Shown: positions 42,665 through 51,425 of the stretch, piece after piece
Position numbering within the stretch: position 1 is the stretch's first letter
How the letters are laid out: the number at the start of each line of letters is the position of its first letter
Source of the DNA: JBDTSW01 sp963758845
GTDB taxonomy: Bacteria > Actinomycetota > Thermoleophilia > Solirubrobacterales > 70-9
Reading direction: 5' to 3'
Length of the DNA stretch: 64,000 nucleotides
NCBI GenBank assembly: GCA_963758845.1
Contig: CAVWWX010000002.1
Coordinates: 1,860,001-1,924,000 of the forward strand
Program-made: the position numbers and the translations under genes
The notes under the pieces: model-generated
Database searches by the model: none
The model's input: the letters and a program-made list of their open reading frames with translations, nothing else
Told to the model about the DNA's origin: nothing

Positions 42665-44221
42665 ATGAACAACCGGATCACGAAGCTTCTTGCGGGGGCG
42701 CTGGCGACAGCCGCGCTGCTGGTGGCCGCTCCCGCGCCGGCGATGGCCGGCTCCACCGGCGAGAGCCGTGCCGAGGCGGTCCTCGAGCGGGCCGAGCGGC
42801 TGCTGGAGCCCACCGACGCCGCGAAGGCAGCGCCCACGCCGAGCGCGGCCAAGGGCCGGGCCCTGAGCGCACTGCTGGCCAAGCTCGCCGCGCTGGAGCC
42901 GAAGCTCGACGGCGAGCGCGCCCGCGCCGCGAGGGCGATCCTCGCGCGCCCGGACGACGGCAACGACGACCGCTACGGCGACGGCTTCAGCGGGCCCGAG
43001 GCGGCCGAGTCGCCGGCCTGCACGACGAACTTCTGCGTCCACTGGGTGGACTCGACCTCTGGCCCGGATCCCGGCAACGATCAGCTCGAGGACGAGGCCG
43101 ACAGCGACATGGACGACATCCCCGACTTCATCGAGGAGGTCCAGGACAGCGCCGAGGAGTCCTTCGACGTCGAGAACGGAGATCTGGGCTGGGCCGAGCC
43201 GCTCTCCGACGGCGCCCGCGGGGGCGGCCCCGCCGGGCGGACCGACGTCTACCTGATCGAGACCAACGGGCAGTACTTCGGATACGCCTCGCCCGACGAG
43301 GGGCAGGGCCAGGTCGCCTCGAAGTGGGCCTACCTGGTCCTGGACAACGGCTACTCCGAGTTCCAAAGCGGCGCTCTCAGCGAGGTAGACGCCATGCGGG
43401 TGACGATGGCCCACGAGTACAACCACGTGCTCCAGTTCACCCTCGATTCGCTCCAGGACGTCTGGATGTTCGAATCGACGGCGACCTGGGCCGAGAACCA
43501 CGTCTACCCGGGCATCGACGACTACATCAACTACGTCCCGGACTTCGCAGGCGCCTCAACGGTGCCGTTGGACTCCAACGGGCTCGCGTCCGTGCGGGTC
43601 TACGGGGCCGCCATGTGGAACCACTTCCTGGAAGGAACCCAGGGCGCCGCCGTGATCCGCGAGGCCTGGGAGGACTCCGACGCGGTCACGCCGGCCCACC
43701 GGTCGATCCCCGCCTACGACTCGGCGCTGGGCGGGGGCGGCTTCCCCTTCGTGGCGATGTCGGACGCCTTCGCCGAGTTCACCAGCACGACGCCGGAGTG
43801 GCGGGCGACGCCGTCGGTCTATCCGGACACGGCGGAGCTGCCCGACGTATCGCGCTCAGCCAGGCTCAAGCCAAACGGAAGGCCGATCAGGGGCAAGCTC
43901 GACCACCTCTCCTACGCCCTGATGAGTATCCGCCCCGGGGTAGCCTCCGATGACGGACTGAAGCTGCGCGTCAGGGCGCCGGAGGGCGTCAGCTTCTCGA
44001 TCGACCTGGTCGCGCGTACGGGCTCCGCCACCGCGGGGACGGTCGAGCACAGCGGGCCGGTCGGCGACTCGGACGGACAGGCCTCGACGGTGCTCGATCT
44101 TGGCTCCTATGACCGCGTGACGGCCGTCATCGCGAACTCTGACGCGCGCGTCAGCGACTCGGGGCGCTACCCGGCCGACAACTCGCAGTTCGCGATCAAG
44201 CTCAGCCGCCCGGTCGACTAG
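42665..44221 (+). CDS. Secreted zinc metalloprotease-like protein
   Basis: A 518-residue exported protein. The signal peptide is at residues about 6-28 (LLAGALATAALLVAAPAPAMA). The metal motif HEYNH (HExxH) occurs in VTMAHEYNHVLQFTLD, with a possible third ligand in MFESTATWAENHVY; that layout resembles gluzincin-type peptidases with a Glu ligand. An Asp-rich region (DQLEDEADSDMDDIPDF) precedes the catalytic domain and looks calcium-binding. The last 150 residues form a beta-rich domain. The substrate is unknown. Its stop is shared with the GH3 gene in CTAG. Confidence 0.8.
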   Translation: MNNRITKLLAGALATAALLVAAPAPAMAGSTGESRAEAVLERAERLLEPTDAAKAAPTPSAAKGRALSALLAKLAALEPKLDGERARAARAILARPDDGNDDRYGDGFSGPEAAESPACTTNFCVHWVDSTSGPDPGNDQLEDEADSDMDDIPDFIEEVQDSAEESFDVENGDLGWAEPLSDGARGGGPAGRTDVYLIETNGQYFGYASPDEGQGQVASKWAYLVLDNGYSEFQSGALSEVDAMRVTMAHEYNHVLQFTLDSLQDVWMFESTATWAENHVYPGIDDYINYVPDFAGASTVPLDSNGLASVRVYGAAMWNHFLEGTQGAAVIREAWEDSDAVTPAHRSIPAYDSALGGGGFPFVAMSDAFAEFTSTTPEWRATPSVYPDTAELPDVSRSARLKPNGRPIRGKLDHLSYALMSIRPGVASDDGLKLRVRAPEGVSFSIDLVARTGSATAGTVEHSGPVGDSDGQASTVLDLGSYDRVTAVIANSDARVSDSGRYPADNSQFAIKLSRPVD

Positions 44222-45336
44222 GCCTCCAGCGACTCGCGCAGCTCGACCACGCGCACGCACGACTCGCGCGCGGCCTCGGTGTCGAGCTTGCCCAGGGCCA
44301 GCGCCCTGGTGAGCTTCTGGTGTACCTCGGGCGCAGAGGTCCCCGCGAAGAGCAGCAGATCGACGCCGGCGCGCGCCGCGGTCTGGGCGGCGTCAGGCGC
44401 CTCCAGGGTGGTTGAGATCGCGCCGGCCTGGAGGTCGTCGGTTATCGAGACCCCCGCGTAGCCCAGGTCGTCGCGCAGCAGGCCGGTGGCGATCGCCCGG
44501 TCGAGCGTCGCGGGGTCCTTGCCGCCAAGCCCGGGATACGACGCGTTGGCGAGCATGATCAACGGGATCTCGCCGGCGATCGCCTCGCGGAAGGGCATGA
44601 GATCGTCGCGCAGCTCGCGGCGCCCGCCGTCGATCTGGCTCGGCGAGAAGTCGGTGTTCAGGGTCGTACGACCCAGGCCGGGAAAGTGCTTGGCCGTGGC
44701 CAGGACCCGCTCCTGCTCCAGCCCGCCCGCGAACGCCATCCCAAGCCGGGCGACCTCCTCGGGGCTGTCGCCGAACGACCTGAACGCGATCACGGCGTCC
44801 GGGGTGGCCGGCACGTCGAGTACGGGCGCGAGGTCGGTGTTGATCCCGATCCCACGCAGAAACGTCCCCGTCGCCTGACCCTCCAGCCGCGAGTCGTCGG
44901 CGTCGCCCTGGCGCCCGAGGTCATAGGGCGAGCGCAGTGGTGGATCCTCGGGGAAGCGCTTGACCAGGCCGCCCTCCTGGTCGGTCGCCACCAGCAGCGG
45001 CGGCTGCCCGCCCTTCGCAGCGGCCGCCTGGAGCTTGCGGTTGCCCGCCTCGGCCGCTGCCGAGTCGACGCCCTCGCCGGGGAACACGATCACGCCCGCG
45101 ATCTCGCCCGCCCGGACCCGCGCGAGCAGCTTCTTGTCGGGCGTGCCGTCGGTGCGAACCATCAGCCGCTGGCCCGCCAGGCTGCGCCAGGCGGCCCCGT
45201 CCGAGCCCTCGCACTGCTCGGGGATCGACGCTTCGGCGGTGGTCGCCGGCTCGTCGCCGCCGGCGCCCAGGACGGCGCCCACGATCGCTGCCAGGCCGGC
45301 CAGGACGGCCAGCGCGCCCAGGCGCCGCCGGCGCAC
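44218..45336 (-). CDS. GH3-family beta-N-acetylhexosaminidase-like protein (NagZ-type fold)
   Basis: About 372 residues from the GTG at 45336, which places a membrane anchor or signal (LGALAVLAGLAAIVGAVLGAG) near the N-terminus. A longer start at 45417 would overlap the GNAT gene by 52 bp. The TIM barrel shows VATDQEGGLVKRF, GINTDLAPVLDV, AKHFPGLGRTTLNTDF and VSITDDLQAGAI, the last with the nucleophile Asp. The NagZ-type DSH loop, holding the acid/base His after KHFPGHG, is not evident; Leu and NTDF occur instead. Peptidoglycan or other beta-glycoside hydrolysis is likely if it is active. Confidence 0.85.
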   Translation of the reverse strand: MRRRRLGALAVLAGLAAIVGAVLGAGGDEPATTAEASIPEQCEGSDGAAWRSLAGQRLMVRTDGTPDKKLLARVRAGEIAGVIVFPGEGVDSAAAEAGNRKLQAAAAKGGQPPLLVATDQEGGLVKRFPEDPPLRSPYDLGRQGDADDSRLEGQATGTFLRGIGINTDLAPVLDVPATPDAVIAFRSFGDSPEEVARLGMAFAGGLEQERVLATAKHFPGLGRTTLNTDFSPSQIDGGRRELRDDLMPFREAIAGEIPLIMLANASYPGLGGKDPATLDRAIATGLLRDDLGYAGVSITDDLQAGAISTTLEAPDAAQTAARAGVDLLLFAGTSAPEVHQKLTRALALGKLDTEAARESCVRVVELRESLEA

Positions 45337-45365
45337 CTCGCGCAGGCGGCGCTGGCGCTCTCGCC

Positions 45366-45866
45366 TCAGGCGAGAGCCTCGCCCAGCAGCAACTCCACCA
45401 CCACCACGTCCTTCCACTCACCGTCCAGCCTGCCATGTCGGCGGTGCAGGCCGACCTCTCGCCAGCCGAGCGACTCGACCAGGTCCAGGCTGACGCGGTT
45501 CGAGGCGAAGATCTTCCCGACGAGCTTGTAGAGGCCACGGCGCTCGGCCTCGGTCGCCAGGGCGGACAGGAGGACGGGCCCCAGGCCCGCGCCTCGGGCC
45601 TCGCGCCCGACGTAAACGGTCGCCTCCCCGATGCCGTCGTAATAGGCGGCGGGGTCGCAGTACGGGGCGGCCTTCGCGAAGCCCGAGACCTCACCGTCAC
45701 GCTCAGCCACCAGCACGAGCGCCTCGCTCGCGATCATGGCCGCCGCGCCCGCCGCAGTCGGCGGCGTGGTCTCGAAGGTGGCGACCCGGTCGGCGATGCC
45801 CTCGGTGTGGATCCGGGCGATGGCGGCCGCGTCGGAGCCGGCGGCCTCGCGCACGGTCGTGCTCAT
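45366..45866 (-). CDS. GNAT N-acetyltransferase (phosphinothricin acetyltransferase-like)
   Basis: A 166-residue GNAT-fold enzyme. REAAGSDAAAIARIHTEGIADRVATFET is the typical opening of the Pat/YncA subgroup. The acetyl-CoA motif A is around VGREARGAGLGPVLLSALATEA, and NRVSLDLVESLGWREVGLHRRHG ends the fold. The substrate may be an amino acid or analogue. The ATG at 45866 overlaps the stop of the ion channel gene (ATGA), so these two are co-transcribed. Confidence 0.87.
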   Translation of the reverse strand: MSTTVREAAGSDAAAIARIHTEGIADRVATFETTPPTAAGAAAMIASEALVLVAERDGEVSGFAKAAPYCDPAAYYDGIGEATVYVGREARGAGLGPVLLSALATEAERRGLYKLVGKIFASNRVSLDLVESLGWREVGLHRRHGRLDGEWKDVVVVELLLGEALA

Positions 45867-46570
45867 CGCGGCTGCGGGCGCCCCCTCCCGCCGGCCAGGT
45901 TGCCGACGATCACGGCGACGACGGTGACCAGGTAGATCTGGCCCAGCAGCTGCTCGGTGATCGCGAACGAGCGCCCCAGGTCGGTCGCGGCCGTGAGGTC
46001 GCCGTACCCCGTCGTGGTCATCGTCGTGAAGCTGAAGTAGAGGTAGTCGGAGGTGGTGCTCTGGACGTCCTCGCCGAAGAGTGGCGTCGAGCCGGCGTCG
46101 TCGACCACCCCGTAGATGAACGCGAAGAGGGCCCCCAGCAGGAGGTAGATGCACAGCACGCCGAACATCGTCTGAACCGTCACCCGTCCCTCCTCGCGGA
46201 AGTGGCGGACAAGCCCGTGGACGATCGCCACGGGGGCGAAACCCACCATCAGCAGGCTGATGATCCGAGCCCCCATCGCGTCGAACTCACCGGAGGCGGC
46301 GAAGGCGAGGGCCGATCCCACGGTCACGGCCAGGACGAGGAACGTGCCGATCCACAGCAGCCTGGTGCGGGCCTGCGAGGTCCACAGCGCGGCGATGAAC
46401 GTGCCACCGAGGAGCAGGATCGTCACCAGGTGGGTGAGGCCGCTCTCCGTGGCAGCGAGCTGGAAGACGATCGAGGCGACGATGAGGCCGAGCAGGACGC
46501 CGTACCCGTGCTCATGGGGCATGAGCCCGCGCTTGGCGAGCGACGAGATGAAGCCGTCGGGCCGGGACAC
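45863..46570 (-). CDS. Potassium channel family protein
   Basis: A 235-residue membrane protein with about six hydrophobic segments. The pore helix and selectivity filter TTMTTTGYGDLTAATD lie near residue 190, before the last segment (IYLVTVVAVIVGNL). The fourth segment lacks the regular arginines of a voltage sensor. No RCK/TrkA domain is attached. The GTG start at 46570 has AATGCT 6 nt upstream, one base off the TANNNT form. Confidence 0.9.
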   Translation of the reverse strand: MSRPDGFISSLAKRGLMPHEHGYGVLLGLIVASIVFQLAATESGLTHLVTILLLGGTFIAALWTSQARTRLLWIGTFLVLAVTVGSALAFAASGEFDAMGARIISLLMVGFAPVAIVHGLVRHFREEGRVTVQTMFGVLCIYLLLGALFAFIYGVVDDAGSTPLFGEDVQSTTSDYLYFSFTTMTTTGYGDLTAATDLGRSFAITEQLLGQIYLVTVVAVIVGNLAGGRGRPQPR

Positions 46571-46613
46571 GCCGCGAGCATTGCAGCGGCGCCCGACGGG
46601 ATCGCCGGCGTCG

Positions 46614-48197
46614 CTAGGGACCCGGCGCTACGACCTCGAACTGGCTCATCAGCCCGTGGTCCTCGTGGTCGAGCATGTGGCAGTGCACGACGAACTTGCC
46701 GAGGTGATCGCTGAAGTGCCCGGCGACGACGACCTCCTCGTGGGGGTCGAGGAAGAAGGTCTCCTTCAGGCACCGCTCCCAACGTGGCGGGGTCTCGCCG
46801 TTTCGCGAGAGCATGTACCAGTCGGTGTGGTGGAGGTGCATCAGGTGGGCGACGGACGTGTCGTTCACGATTCGCCAGGTCTCGGTGGTGTCGATCTCCG
46901 GCGAATGCTCGACGTAGCCGGGGTCGTAGGTCTCGCCGTTGATGACCCAGCGAAAGCCCTGGATCCCGACGATCCACGTCTTCTGCGGCGTCGCCGGGGC
47001 AGCCGCCACCCACTCGGGCAGCGGGCGAAGGACCTCGGGCACGCTCGCCGGATCGGGAAGGCGCCGGCCGACGCGAAACTGCATCAACGGCCCGTCGTAT
47101 GCACGCGAGCCCTCGCCGTTGGGGTCGCCGCGGCGCCGGGGGACGCTGAGCAGCTCGACCTCGCGGTGGGGGAAGGCTCCGAAGTCGACCACCAGTTCGA
47201 CGCGCTCGCCGGGGCCGACCAGGACCTCGCGGCGCTCGAGCGGAGCGGGCAGAAGGCCGCTCTCCGACGCGATCTGCGTCATCGGTGCGCCGTTCGAGAG
47301 CCGCAGGTTGTAGGAGCGGAAGTTCGAGGCGTTCAGGACGCGCAGGCGGTGTCGCCGGCCGCCGACGTGGTGGTAGGGGAGGTAGGCGCCGTTGACCAGC
47401 ACGCAGCGGCCGGTGATGCCGTCGTTGGGCGGATGGGCGAAGCCGCCGAACGGGTTGGTGAGCTGGTTGTTGGCCTTGAACTCGCGGTCGGTGATCATCA
47501 GCGGCAGGTCGCGCCGGCCCGACGGCAGCGGGAGGGCGGCGTCGACCTCGTCGTCGAGGATCCACATGCCGGCCAGGCCGCGCCAGATGTTGCGGGCGGT
47601 GTTGTCGAGGCGGTGGTCGTGGTACCACTGGAACGACGCACGCTCGGGGCCACCGTCCTCGACGCCGTCGAAGGTGTATGTGCGCTGGCCGCCGGGCGCG
47701 ATCAGCAGGTCGTTGCCCGCCTGGCGATCGCTCAGACCGGGAGTGATGCGGCAGTAGGCCGAGCGCGGCTGGATCGCGGTCAGGCCGCCCGGCTGGCCGT
47801 CGTCGTCGGAGCGGTTGTGACCGCCGTGGAGGTGGACGCTCAGCTCGCCGGCGGACCCGGGAAGCCGGTGGCGGAAGGTGACCTCCGTGGTCTCGCCCGC
47901 GGGGCGGCGGATGGTGGGTCCGGGGAAGGAGCCCCCGTAGGTCCACATCTCCGTCGGGGCCCCCGGCAGGATCGAGACCTCGGCCTCGTCCATGTCCAGC
48001 TCGATCTCGGCCGAGGTCAGCGCCTCGGGCACCGGCAGCCGGGAGCGGAAGGGCCGGAGCTGGGAGGCGAGGGTGGGGGAGGGGCCGAGCCCCGGAAGCT
48101 TGGGATGGACCGGCAGCGCCAGCGACGCCGCCCCGGCCCCGGCCGCGGCCAGGAAGGACCGGCGCCCGAAGCGCCGGTCCTTCGCTGCCACGGTCAT
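46614..48197 (-). CDS. Multicopper oxidase, Tat-exported
   Basis: A 527-residue oxidase. A twin-arginine signal (RRSFLAAAGAGAASLALP, residues about 12-29) is followed by three cupredoxin domains. Copper sites are SVHLHGGH, QWYHDHRLD, HLMHLHHTDWY and the C-terminal VVHCHMLDHEDHGLM, holding the type 1 Cys and Met and the type 2/3 histidines. The protein resembles CotA/bilirubin-oxidase-like enzymes. It lies 21 bp after a cupredoxin gene, a likely electron donor or copper partner. Substrates could be phenols, metal ions or Cu+. Confidence 0.92.
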   Translation of the reverse strand: MTVAAKDRRFGRRSFLAAAGAGAASLALPVHPKLPGLGPSPTLASQLRPFRSRLPVPEALTSAEIELDMDEAEVSILPGAPTEMWTYGGSFPGPTIRRPAGETTEVTFRHRLPGSAGELSVHLHGGHNRSDDDGQPGGLTAIQPRSAYCRITPGLSDRQAGNDLLIAPGGQRTYTFDGVEDGGPERASFQWYHDHRLDNTARNIWRGLAGMWILDDEVDAALPLPSGRRDLPLMITDREFKANNQLTNPFGGFAHPPNDGITGRCVLVNGAYLPYHHVGGRRHRLRVLNASNFRSYNLRLSNGAPMTQIASESGLLPAPLERREVLVGPGERVELVVDFGAFPHREVELLSVPRRRGDPNGEGSRAYDGPLMQFRVGRRLPDPASVPEVLRPLPEWVAAAPATPQKTWIVGIQGFRWVINGETYDPGYVEHSPEIDTTETWRIVNDTSVAHLMHLHHTDWYMLSRNGETPPRWERCLKETFFLDPHEEVVVAGHFSDHLGKFVVHCHMLDHEDHGLMSQFEVVAPGP

Positions 48198-48218
48198 GGG
48201 TACGGGTCCTGCCCGCGC

Positions 48219-48779
48219 CTAGCGGACCGGGAGGACCTTGATCTTGCCCTGCATGTCCGGGTGGACGATGCAGAGGTACCGGAGGTTCCCAGGCGCGGCG
48301 GTTACCGCCCGGCTGTGGGTCTCGTCCTCGACCTGGGTGAGCCAGGAATCGCCCGAGACGCCCCTGTCATAGGAGGTGTCCCAGCCCGCGGACCCGTTGT
48401 CGACGACGGGGTTGTCGACCTCGAAGTCGTTGGGGGGGAAGACGCCATGGTCGTTCGCCACGCGCTTGCACAGGCCCTTGATCTGACCGCAGCGCTTCAT
48501 CTCATCCCTGCCCCTGGGGAGCTCGCTGCGCTCGAACAGGCTGAACGAGTGCGGGCCGATCCTGTCCGGGTCGGTCTTGTTGACGATCTCCAACTGCTGG
48601 CCGACCTCGACGGTCTCCGGTCCATCGAAACGAGGATGGTTGTTCCCCTTGATGGCGATCTCGGCATCGAGGCCGCGGGCACTTTCCTCCGCGGAGGCGG
48701 TGCCGCCGAGGAGGATCGAACCCAAGGCGGCCAACGCAGCGACTGCGCCGGCGAGCCGAAGAGTCTTGCTGTCCTTCAT
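48219..48779 (-). CDS. Cupredoxin-like exported protein
   Basis: A 186-residue protein with a signal peptide (residues about 8-31, ending GGTASAEE). The core has GPHSFSLFE (His), and LCIVHPDMQGKIKV near the C-terminus supplies Cys, His and Met, giving a complete type 1 copper set. An insert holding two extra Cys (MKRCGQIKGLCKRV) lies between them, possibly a disulfide. The ATG at 48779 has AAAGGA upstream. It is the first gene of the unit with the multicopper oxidase. Confidence 0.85.
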   Translation of the reverse strand: MKDSKTLRLAGAVAALAALGSILLGGTASAEESARGLDAEIAIKGNNHPRFDGPETVEVGQQLEIVNKTDPDRIGPHSFSLFERSELPRGRDEMKRCGQIKGLCKRVANDHGVFPPNDFEVDNPVVDNGSAGWDTSYDRGVSGDSWLTQVEDETHSRAVTAAPGNLRYLCIVHPDMQGKIKVLPVR

Positions 48780-49016
48780 GTGGTTCCTTTCTGCACCCGG
48801 ACGCGTGCGCCGGTGCGAGACGAGGCCTCCCGACAACCCCCTGCTGAGCATCCCGCATCCCCCTCGGGGTCCCACATGCTCTCCGGCTCGGTCGGCGAGG
48901 CAGCTTTCTGCGGGCGCAGAATAGAGCTTCCGCGGGCGGCTTTCCTCCTCCCAGAGGATGATTCGGGTCCGATTCCGGCCCTTTCCGCATCATCGTTGCG
49001 GGTAACTACTGATTCG
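48780..49016. other. Divergent intergenic region, cupredoxin / ChbG-like genes
   Basis: 237 bp between two divergent starts, the largest divergent gap in the window. The cupredoxin side has a clear ribosome-binding site, so a long leader and an ordinary promoter are likely. I see no convincing -35/-10 pair, copper-box or repeat. GGGTAA at about 48999 is not preceded by a matching GTTT. Confidence 0.4.
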
Positions 49017-49700
49017 ATGCGCCACCTGATCATCAGCGCCGACGACTACGGGTATTCACCGGCCTACGACGAGGGGATCCTCGAGGCCGCCGAGGCCAAG
49101 GCGATCGACGCCGCGAGCGTCCTGGTGCGCCGCGGGCCGGTGCGCGCGCGGGAGCTGCTGCTGGCGGGCGTGGAGGTCGGCCTGCACCTCGAGTTCGACT
49201 CGCCCGTGTCGGGCGCGGTGGCAGGCGGCGTCGACCGGAGCTCGGCGCAGGCCTCGCTCGTCCTGCAGCTCGACCGCTTCGGCGAGGCGTTCGGGCGCCC
49301 CCCGGCGTTTCTCGACGGCCATCACCATTGCCACGCACAGGCGGGCCTGGCCGGGGTCGTGGGCCGGATGGCCGCCGAGCGCGGGCTTCCGGTCCGCTCG
49401 GTCGACGCCGCCCACCGCCGTCTGCTGCGCCGGCTTGGCATCGCTACCGCCGACCTGCTGGTCGGCCGCGTGAGCGAGGCCGAGCCCGTGACGCCGCCGG
49501 CCCTGGAGGAGATGCTGGCGGGAGGAGAGGCTCCCGCCGGGGTCGTCGAGTGGATGGTGCATCCCGGCCACCCGGACCCGGCGTCCGGCTCGGCGTACGA
49601 CGCCGGGCGCGAGCAGGACCTGCGGCTGCTGGTGGACCTACTCGATGCCGGCTCGCTGCTAGGCCTTCGCGCCACTCACGCCGGCGCGCTTGGCGCGTGA
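49017..49700 (+). CDS. ChbG/YdjC (HpnK)-like carbohydrate deacetylase
   Basis: A 227-residue protein of the YdjC family. LIISADDYGYSPAYDEGILEA starts the barrel with the metal Asp pair. The metal histidines are in VGLHLEF, FLDGHHHCHAQ and WMVHPGHPDP. These enzymes remove acetyl groups from N-acetylated sugars; HpnK homologues act in hopanoid synthesis, but no hopanoid genes are adjacent. The last 42 bp overlap the convergent WS/DGAT gene. Confidence 0.88.
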   Translation: MRHLIISADDYGYSPAYDEGILEAAEAKAIDAASVLVRRGPVRARELLLAGVEVGLHLEFDSPVSGAVAGGVDRSSAQASLVLQLDRFGEAFGRPPAFLDGHHHCHAQAGLAGVVGRMAAERGLPVRSVDAAHRRLLRRLGIATADLLVGRVSEAEPVTPPALEEMLAGGEAPAGVVEWMVHPGHPDPASGSAYDAGREQDLRLLVDLLDAGSLLGLRATHAGALGA

Positions 49701-51098
49701 CCCGCGCTTCGGGCGGTCGGCGCCGGCGGCGTTGGCCAGCTCGTCGACGGACGCCACGAGATCCTGGGCGAGCGAGTCCAGCTCCTTCATGGCCACGAAG
49801 TCGCCGGTGAGGCCGAAGTTGATCTGGCCGTCGTAGCTCATGATCCCGAAGCACACGGCCTGCCGGCGCGCCAGCGGGACCATCGGGACGATCGACTCCA
49901 GGCGGCGGCCCATCAGGTACAGCGGGTACTGCGGCCCGGGCACGTTGGTCACCACCAGGTTGAAGAACCGCTGGGCCGGTTGCAGCCGGGCAGCCTGGCC
50001 GGCGATCGTCGGCGGCGCGAAGTCGGTGAGCTCGGTCATCATCGTCGCGCCGACGGCCTGCTTGGACTGCTTCAGGTCGCCCATCTTCGCGCTCACCAGG
50101 CGCAGGCGCTCGACCGGGTCCTGCTCGAACACGGGCAGCGGCGCCATGAACGACGAGACGCGGTTGCCCAGGGCCCCGTGCTCGCCCTCGGTGCGAACGC
50201 TGATCGGGACCAGCGCGCGCAGCTCGAGGTCCTGGGTGGAGTGCCCCCGGGCGCGGAGATAGCGGCCCAGGGCGCCCGAGACGGCCGTCAGGACCACGTC
50301 GTTGACCGTGCCGCCGAGCTCGTTCTTGATCCGCTTGTAGCGGTCGAGGTCGCCCCGGACGACGGCCAGGCGCCGGTAGGGCCCGATCTCGACGTTGAAC
50401 GGCGAGTCGGGCGCGGCCATGCCGGTGCGGGCGAAGGCCCCGGCCGCCTCGAGCGTGTCGATGGCGGCACGGGCGGCCTGTCGTGGGGCCCGGAACAGCG
50501 CGCGGGCGCCACGGGCCATCTCGGCCGGGGTCGTCGCGCGCTCGAGGAGCGCCTCGGTCAGGACCTCGGCGCCGCTGGGCTCGGGGCGCGGCGTCCACGG
50601 CTCGGGGCCGGGCAGCGCCTGCGGCTCGGGGTCGGTGTCGAAGAGCACGGTGGTGATGTCCACCCCGGAGACCCCGTCGACCAGGCAGTGATGGGTCTTG
50701 CCGATGATCGCGAAGCGGCCGCCCTCGACGCCGTCGACCAGCCACATCTCCCAGACGGGCTTCGTGCGGTCCAGGCGCTGGGAGAAGATCCGAGCGGCCA
50801 GGATCTCCAGCTGCTCCTCCGAACCGGGCTCGGGAAGGGCCGTGTGGCGCACGTGGTAGCTGAGGTTGAACCGCGGGTCGTCGATCCACTTCGGCCGGCC
50901 CTGGCCGAAGGGCACGAACCGCAGCTTCTGGCGGAATCGAGGCACCAGGTGGAGGCGGGAGGTGAGCTGCTCGCAGAACTCCTCATAGCCCGGCGCCGGG
51001 CCCTCGAACAGCGCCAGCGACGCGACGTGCATGTGCGCGGGGCCGCGTTCGAGGTGCAGGAACGAGGAATCCAGGCCTGTCAGACGATCGCGGTTCAC
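49659..51098 (-). CDS. Wax ester synthase / diacylglycerol acyltransferase (WS/DGAT)
   Basis: A 479-residue acyltransferase of triacylglycerol and wax ester storage. It opens LTGLDSSFLHLERGPAHMHV. The catalytic HHxxxDG is KTHHCLVDGVSG near residue 138. GTVNDVVLTAVSGALGRYL, VPISVRTEGEHGALGNRVS and VVTNVPGPQYPLYLMG are family blocks. The C-terminal Arg/Lys/Gly tail is short. The GTG at 51098 gives the family start. It points to storage lipid synthesis together with the acyl-CoA ligase at 27134 and the lipid kinase at 58619. Confidence 0.94.
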   Translation of the reverse strand: MNRDRLTGLDSSFLHLERGPAHMHVASLALFEGPAPGYEEFCEQLTSRLHLVPRFRQKLRFVPFGQGRPKWIDDPRFNLSYHVRHTALPEPGSEEQLEILAARIFSQRLDRTKPVWEMWLVDGVEGGRFAIIGKTHHCLVDGVSGVDITTVLFDTDPEPQALPGPEPWTPRPEPSGAEVLTEALLERATTPAEMARGARALFRAPRQAARAAIDTLEAAGAFARTGMAAPDSPFNVEIGPYRRLAVVRGDLDRYKRIKNELGGTVNDVVLTAVSGALGRYLRARGHSTQDLELRALVPISVRTEGEHGALGNRVSSFMAPLPVFEQDPVERLRLVSAKMGDLKQSKQAVGATMMTELTDFAPPTIAGQAARLQPAQRFFNLVVTNVPGPQYPLYLMGRRLESIVPMVPLARRQAVCFGIMSYDGQINFGLTGDFVAMKELDSLAQDLVASVDELANAAGADRPKRGSRAKRAGVSGAKA

Positions 51099-51137
51099 GC
51101 GTCGCGAATCATCTCAGACCCTGCAACCATCCCCGTC

Positions 51138-51425
51138 ATGAGCGCCGAGGGCAAGAACCTCGAGGCGATCGCCAAGGCGATCGAGCAGCACAACCGCAAC
51201 TGCCCGTTCCCGGCGACCGAGGTGAGGATGAATCCGTTCGAGGTCGAGCGCCTCGGGTGGGAGGAGATCATGGGCCTTCCCATCACAGGCGACCCGGCGC
51301 TTGGCACCGGAAGCTTTCGCATCATCTGTCCCCGCCACGGCGACGGCGAGGAGCTCGAGGAGGCCGAGGCGATCGGCGAGACGATCGAGGTCGGCGGGCC
51401 CGAGCGCGAGGGGCCGCCGATCTAG
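51138..51425 (+). CDS. 95-aa conserved-looking protein of unknown function
   Basis: A small protein that I do not recognise. The helical N-terminus (NLEAIAKAIEQHNRNCPFPA) is followed by MNPFEVERLGWEEIMGLPI, CPRHG with a single Cys/His pair, and an acidic tail. It has no signal peptide or membrane segment. Its coding look is supported by codon use like its neighbours and by the CTAG stop shared with ccdA. The ATG at 51138 lies 39 bp from the divergent WS/DGAT start. Confidence 0.65.
   Translation: MSAEGKNLEAIAKAIEQHNRNCPFPATEVRMNPFEVERLGWEEIMGLPITGDPALGTGSFRIICPRHGDGEELEEAEAIGETIEVGGPEREGPPI

Noticed and set aside
46260..49016. A long plus-strand open frame leading into the ChbG-like gene
   Set aside because: It is antisense to the multicopper oxidase and cupredoxin genes, which have full motifs. 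Only the part from 49017 matches a family.
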